Source: Floccularia luteovirens
Taxonomy: Eukaryota > Basidiomycota > Agaricomycetes > Agaricales > Squamanitaceae
Length of the DNA: 64,000 nt
Direction of reading: 5' to 3'
Assembly (NCBI GenBank): GCA_009739215.1
Contig: VSJF01000003.1
Coordinates: forward strand, 1,302,001-1,366,000
The position numbers and the translations under genes are program-made. This document shows, in pieces, positions 58,149 through 64,000 of the stretch. How positions within the stretch are numbered: the stretch's first letter is position 1; every line of letters begins with the position of its first letter. The notes beneath the pieces were generated by a model. The model saw nothing but the letters and a program-made list of their open reading frames with translations. It made no database searches and was not told the origin of the DNA.

Positions 58149-61100
58149 TTATCGTAATACAGACATTGTTGAGCTTTCTTCACTTTCGTAGGCACTTAAC
58201 AGGTCATCATATCCTTCATCGTCCCCTTCTTCTGCAGCACTATCACGATTTTTTCGGATATTCTCAGTTGATACCTTCCGTGTTCTACTGCTCGAAGAAA
58301 CCTTGCGTGGGAGTATTTCTTGACCATCAGTTGATATTTTTCTTGGTCGTTCCTGTGTATCTGTCGAAACTTTTAATCCATGTTTTGGTCGTTGGGGTGT
58401 GGTATCGTTATTTTCTACGGTAAATCCTGTGGCTGTAGGAGTTAGAGATTGTTCCTGGTCGCTGGAGGGCCAATCCACGTTCAAATTTGCCATCTTATGG
58501 TCTACTGATTTGGAGATGCTGTTAGATATTTGAAGAGAGCTAGGTTTTGAATTGTAACGTTTTGAACGCAATCTCGTGCTTGTAGGAGATACTGCAGCCA
58601 CTGAAGAGTCTGAGGTGTCTTGTGAGACCATAGGTTTCCTCCTGTTTATCTTCCGCGTGATAGTAGCTGGTCCTTGTGATAAACTGTCTGTGTCATTAAA
58701 GACTTCTGATGGTGACCGGACGTGGGAGGGAGACGTGATATGATAAGATTCCAAATTCAAGCCATCGGGGGATTGGTTGGTATTCTGGATTGCCGAATCT
58801 GGAGAGGTAACTTGGGACCATGAATTCCTATCATCTGAAGAAGTGGGAGAGACTTTTTGGGGAGGACGTGCTTGTGAAAGCCGGGAGATTGGAGCCATCG
58901 GAGAAATCGATCGTCGATTCAGAGGAACTATTCTGCTTGAAGGGCTTGGGTTTAGGTCTGATTCTTTTCGATATGAGACCAGAGGACGTCCCAGGGCATC
59001 AGACGGAGACAAGGATGAGATCGAAGACTGGGATTCAGTGTGAAGGTGTTTGTTTTTTGATTTCAAAACTTCTGCCCATCTTTCGCTGTCAGATGGTGGG
59101 TTACTACTTGCATATCGTTCATTTCCACTATCTCTCTGTGCTGAATTAATCAGATTTCCAAGGAGCAATGGCTTAGGACCATTCTTGGCTGAAGTCGGGG
59201 TAGGATGCTGGACTGGTGAATCTCTTCCCTTAGTCTGTTGTCCAAAAAGACTGATAATGGAGGATGATTTTTCTTGACTAGAAGGTGGTGAGTGGGGTAT
59301 AATTGGATTGTTTGCAATAAAACTGTCGCGAGGAGGTCGGAAAAAGGATGGACGAGGGGGTGGGGAATAAATATTTGAGCGGTCAGAGACAGGAAGTGAA
59401 CTTCGTCGCTCCTGCGAGAATGAAGCAACTTTGGGACTACCAGACTCGCTTTGCACGGCTTTGCCATCGGACAGCTGCCTCTCATGCTGTATTTTTGACC
59501 CAAGTCCCCATGTACTCATGAGAGCTTTAGCACGCCAATTACTGCTGACCTTTGCCAATGTGGCAACTGTATCCGAGTCTTTTAATTTCTCTGCATATCC
59601 CCATATTATGGATGAACCAGATGGTTCTTGGGCATTCGCAGGCTCATTTTTTTCTGGAGCCGGGTGACTCGGCGGAGTAGGAAATAGAGGAGAGGAATTC
59701 GGAGAGGGTAAAGGTGAGGTTGGAGAGGGAGGAGCTTCCATAGATGTTTGGTTTGTTATCCCTCTCCATACAGTTGTAGCTAGCTGAGACGTTAGGGTGT
59801 AAGTCATACTCTTTCCTGGCGTCTCTGTGTCATTTCCGTCATCGTGTGAAGGCTCTTCTTCTATATCCGAGTCTACAGGAGAGGCAATTGGGGATGTCAC
59901 TTGATTAGTGAAGCCTTTCCAAACCGCGACCTTCCACCGAGCACCGAGAGTAGTTTTATCTGTTTTCGTGGAATTATTTTCTCGGTTCCTACGCAGGGAC
60001 AACTCGACTGCCTCTTGTATTACCCGCTCAATTCCTCCAACGGCCTCCACCGGATACAATTGCAAGATAGATATACCCTCGAGAAAAGCGGATCCTATTT
60101 CATTGGAGTCCAATGTTGCAACAGATGGCCAAGTATTTTCATCGTTCCACAGACCAAGCTTGCGATTCTTGAGGCCAGGTCTGATTAAATGTTAAAACTC
60201 TGATAGACAACAGGGATTGAATTTTTTTTAAACTCACTGCAAAAGCATTGACCTGGCGCATATCAACATGCCTGTACAGATGTCGAGAAGACAGTCCAGT
60301 TTAGCGTTGTAGTTACGTTCCCTCATCTGATAAGAAAACATCACATCCCAAACGGGAATCACAGAAGTTAATGGCAGAGTATGTGCGAGTAGCGGCGCAA
60401 GCCATCGACTAAAATAATTTGGACTTTCACTTCACCAAAAATAATTCAAATGTAAAACCTACTGTGAATAATGTTGCGAGGCAGGCTCCAAGCCTTTTAA
60501 TACCTGATATTTGGGAATTTTAACTCAGGAAATAAATGATTTGGGAGTATTGAGCTTACCAAATTATCGAAGAGTTCTTTATCAGCCCACGCTAGCCTAC
60601 TGTCAAATTGGATAATCCATGGTTTGCCATTGTCATCTTCTAGCTCTGAGATTTCTCCAACCACTGCTTCGAATAACCAGAATGTATCTGCCTCAACATG
60701 AATCAGGTCCTCTGAATCGATTTCTTGGATCATTACGGAATATAGAGGAACCAGTATAGATGCTGCATGCTGAGAGAGATTTCCAGGATTGACAGCAAAA
60801 TGCATATACAGCATGCGGACCAATATGGAGCAATGCCTATAGTGTGCATTACCAAAGCTGTATGCCATTGATTCGAGTAAAAGTTCGGGTGGTTGCGGGC
60901 CATCAAGAGAACTGTATGAATCTCCGGAAGTACTGTCTACTTCAACTTCCAATTGAATTTCAGGGATCGTTAGTCCTTCATTCGCAGTACTTCTGTGACG
61001 CAGGGCTTTTAATCGCTGGTCCAGAACTGTAGCATATTCAGTGCCCATTGGGAAGTCAGTAACTACATCCGGCTTCATTTTGAGTAGCCCAAATAATCCG

Positions 61101-62332
61101 TGAGGTACACGACACAACTGGCGATATACTTCTAGTAAAGTTTCATCTGCAGGTGTGTAACTGTTACGTTTAGAAGATAATTGAAGAAGAGGTGTCAAGA
61201 CACGCCGCATGAGGTCCTTAACAAAGAGTCAATTCGGATGATTCGCTGATATTGAACACTCACATAATATGAATCACGTTGTTTCTTTATATCCGTGCTC
61301 CAAGATGATTTGGAAGTGGAGAGAATCCCAAATAACAACCTGGGATGAACTGTCCAAGATGTTCTTAACAAACGAGTCGACATACTCACTTCCAAACTCG
61401 AGGACGAAGCCAAACAGGCTCTTCGGGTATACCTGAATACATGTGGGTAAGTAACTTGCATGAGGGTTCAGGTGATATATAATTACCTCGTGCGCAAAGT
61501 GATCTTAAATGGGCCAAATCAACTATTGTTGAACCATCAGGATCTAGGATCTCGGACAGTAAGTCGACTCTATATGAAGTAAGGAAAAGTGAATTGAATA
61601 GGTGGGTACGAAGCGAAATATAGGTTACGGACATGTCATGCCTCTGGGTATCTGGTGACCATTGGATATTATATGTTTTGGCAATACTGTAAAGATAATT
61701 ATCTAGTGTTCTTGCTGATGGTATGCCTATGGATAAAGGTCTAAAAACACCAGGCGATACAGTATGATCAAGATTTTTCATTGCAGAACGTGTAAAGTCG
61801 GGTCCGAAGTGTTCCACAAGTGCAACACGAATAATATCCAGATCTATTTGGGATAAGTCACAGGTTTTGGATTTTGCAATTCGAATAACCTTTTGACTGA
61901 ACTTCCGGAGCGGCATATATGATGCTGGACGCTGCTTCTATAATGATTGAACTTGGCTTAGAACTGTTTTTATTAGGGCCTATTTGTTGAGGAGAACGAT
62001 AAGATTGAATGCTAACTTACTTTTGTTCTAATTCACTGAAATGTTCCACAATTGCCCCTAGCTGCATTTCCAATTCTTCTAGTAAATCTCCTAACCAATC
62101 TTCTTGTATGAGTCGATGAGCCTTGACACGAGCAAGCGTGATTTGACCCTGTTGAAGAAGCGTTGCAATATCTTTGCGAACTATCGCTGCTCGAGAATCA
62201 TTTTTTGCTTGAAGTTGACCGAGCCTTTGACTAGTCAACTTGAACTGGTCCTGAACACACATAGTTAATCGATGTGTTGTCGTTGTTCCTTCGTCGGGCA
62301 TTACTCACCTTCATTGAAGAAATCGGAGACAT
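58149..62332 (-). CDS. IST1-TBC fusion protein (ESCRT-III regulator domain joined to Rab-GAP domain)
   Basis: The N-terminal domain is Ist1-like: MSPISSMKDQFKLTSQRLGQ from ATG 62332, VRKDIATLLQQGQITLARVKAHRLIQEDW, SIIIEAASSIIYAAPEVQSKD and LDIIRVALVEHFGPDFTRSAM. Splicing in the same frame continues through IAKTYNIQWSPDTQRHD and LLSEILDPDGSTIVDLAHLR into the TBC domain: LCARGIPEEPVWLRPRVWKL, LLFGILSTSKSSWSTDIKKQRDSYY, LLLESMAYSFGNAHYRHCSILVRMLYMHF, ILVPLYSVM and EADTFWLFEAVVGEI. TBC domains activate GTP hydrolysis by Rabs; Ist1 regulates Vps4/ESCRT-III. A long disordered C-terminus (58149-60150) has repeated W(K/R)G(F/I)TNQ blocks. About ten introns. No stop separates the two domains in any plausible splice, but a second gene starting at an internal ATG cannot be excluded. 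Confidence 0.7.
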
Positions 62333-62713
62333 ATTTGCGTATATAGCCAGAAGTCAATAATGCAAAAACACAAAGTGCCAAGGATCCAATAAGGAAGTGA
62401 ATGGAGGGCTGAAGAGTTCACGGTGTTCGACTGGGCAACGTTGCGGCCCGAGTTAGAACGTTAATCCATAGTCATTCCAAAAAAATGTATTAAAGCCGTA
62501 AATTTTGTTCTCAAGAGGGCCTGGGAACATTGTATCGCCCGTATTATGTAATATTGACCTAACAAGTTGATACTTATTTAGTTAACTTACATCAGTGATT
62601 GGACACTAAATCAAATTAAGCAAATTGAACTCATTTCATTTGACATACAGTGAATGATGTACAGATGTTGGGACACGTATCAATACTTGAGCATATACAT
62701 ATAGCAACTACAC
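62333..62713. other. Intergenic region between two minus-strand genes
   Basis: About 380 AT-rich bp that should hold the promoter of the IST1-TBC gene and the 3' side of the four-TM gene. I see no feature. Confidence 0.4.
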
Positions 62714-63744
62714 TTAATAATAAGATGTTCGCGAGGGTTTTGATAGTCTTGTTGGAGATGTGGTAGTGGGGGTGTCAACGTCAGGGCTTGCAGAATTTGA
62801 TGACCACGTCGCGCTCGTGGGGCCGGCAGACAGATGTGAACGTTTCGCAGTAGGTAGTGATGTAGACGGAAACATGATAGATAGTGGGCTGGGACCAACG
62901 GAGGAGATATGATTAGAGGACAATGAAAAAGATGGTTGTCCAATATGAAATTCTTCATCGCCAATAGGTTTCTCCTTGGTTGTTTCTTCCAACGGGTGCT
63001 TGGAGTAATGATAAACAAAACTCATAAGTCCAATAACGTATGCAATCACTAATTCATACTAAGCAATTAAAATCATACAGACTCCTGACAACTTACTTAG
63101 GACAGGGACAACCCAAGAAGTGATCAAGATATAAAGTGTTATTATCCCGCACAGACCTTTCTGATCAGCGCCTGCTGACATGTCAGAGAGGCATCTGTTT
63201 GAATGCAAGGATGGCGCTTACTTGTTGTCAAGCACGAGAACTTGGGATACCAAAAAGCAAATGTGGTGGCAGGGCCTGTAGGGTGTTTTGTTAGGCACAA
63301 AATCACTACCGACTTGGTACACTTGCCAATATGCGAAATGAGAAGAAACAGGAAACGAGCGCCATCGAGCCATGGTCGAAATGGGCACAAGAGCCTGTGA
63401 TGAATTATTATGTCTTCATGGTTTGTATAGGTCTGATTTTACTTACAATATGAGAAGAACAATAATGGTGATGGAGTTTGCAACCAGCATAACAAGTACA
63501 AGAGATCCTGAGCATGAATCAATGAGTACCGTTCTGAGATGACGATCACAGAAGACCCACTTTCTGGTTGGTCAAGCACATCCCACTGAGCGAATATAGC
63601 CAGACACAGCAAGATAACCCATAAGAAAGATGTGAAAATCATGCATGCTGAGAAGTAAGATCAGTATCATAGGGTGCATCTTAATATACGAAACTCACAG
63701 AAAGCAATCGCTCTAATTTTCATGAAAAAAGGAGAATAATCCAT
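62714..63744 (-). CDS. Four-TM (MARVEL-like) membrane protein
   Basis: ATG 63742-63744 starts MDYSPFFMKIRAIAF, and removing an intron of about 50 bp gives CMIFTSFLWVILLCLAIFAQWDVL, the first helix. A second long hydrophobic segment, SLVLVMLVANSITIIVLLIL, follows after another intron whose removal changes frame. Two more hydrophobic stretches lie at about 63300-63340 and 63005-63090 (WVVPVLIIAYVIGLMSFVYHYSK). The tail is Ser/Pro/Thr-rich with TSPTRLSKPSRTSYY at the end. The MKIR/IIR start and topology recall the two MARVEL-like genes at 38.5-42.0 kb, but no shared residues make the relation certain. Function unknown. Confidence 0.5.
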
Positions 63745-64000
63745 TGTTGTACAGGGGAATGTTTTTGATTTGGAAAGAGAACGAGCGCCAGGCTAGGGAA
63801 CACTGAAAGTGAAGGTGAAGAGACAGACGATCTACCAGCGAACGACTGCCTGGAGATGGTAAGGGACAAGGAGGACTAGTGGTAGCTAACCACAAAAGCG
63901 TTTGGGCTGTCCATTACGTACATTGTTCCAAGAAACAGTCTTTTAGTTCACAACAAAACATGACATACAAAGCAATCAAGGTGTTACCCTTTTGTTCACA
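63745..64000. other. Window end, upstream region of the four-TM gene
   Basis: The remaining 256 bp is upstream of a minus-strand gene, so it should be promoter. No certain coding sequence is seen. Confidence 0.4.

Overview
The window is nuclear DNA from a filamentous basidiomycete, most likely an Agaricomycete. Almost every gene is split by many short spliceosomal introns of about 45-60 bp, genes lie close together on both strands, and 5' leaders are often pyrimidine rich. The gene set (Prp28, Yos9, Gcd6, Nop2, Sso1, Pmp3, a Hal4/Hal5-type kinase, fungal voltage-gated proton channel) is fungal housekeeping. There is no sign of viral, plasmid or prokaryotic DNA, and I found no tRNA, rRNA, CRISPR array or intact transposon. 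All gene models below were joined by hand from splice sites and conserved motifs, so exon borders are inferences.

Layout. 1-10.7 kb: 3' part of asparagine synthetase (+), a Dbl-type RhoGEF (-), a METTL21-type methyltransferase (+), an EF-hand-like protein (-) and the spliceosomal helicase Prp28 (+). 10.7-15.2 kb: a gene-poor stretch. 15.2-22 kb: a Hal4/Hal5/Npr1-type kinase with an apparent one-base frameshift near its 3' end, the ER lectin Yos9 (-), and a four-AT-hook protein (+). 22.5-27.5 kb: three adjacent kynurenine-pathway genes (kynurenine 3-monooxygenase, kynureninase, kynurenine formamidase). 27.6-32.5 kb: Pmp3, eIF2B epsilon, and a disordered Ala/Glu/Pro protein. 34-42 kb: Nop2, a FUN14-domain protein head to head with a voltage-gated proton channel (Hv1), and two tandem MARVEL-like four-TM proteins. 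42.4-54 kb: a PP4R1-like HEAT-repeat protein, aspartate aminotransferase whose first intron is GC-AG, an AN1 zinc-finger gene with an apparent frameshift, syntaxin Sso1 and argininosuccinate lyase. 54.3-58 kb: Mch1 MFS transporter, a FAR-17a/AIG1 protein and PIG-H. 58.1-63.7 kb: a gene that appears to fuse an IST1 domain to a TBC Rab-GAP domain, then a third four-TM protein.

The most interesting points are the compact kynurenine gene trio, which covers the consecutive steps N-formylkynurenine to 3-hydroxyanthranilate; the fungal Hv1 channel with a variant S4 signature; the IST1-TBC fusion linking ESCRT-III regulation to Rab GTPase control; and two independent single-base frame breaks in otherwise well-conserved genes.
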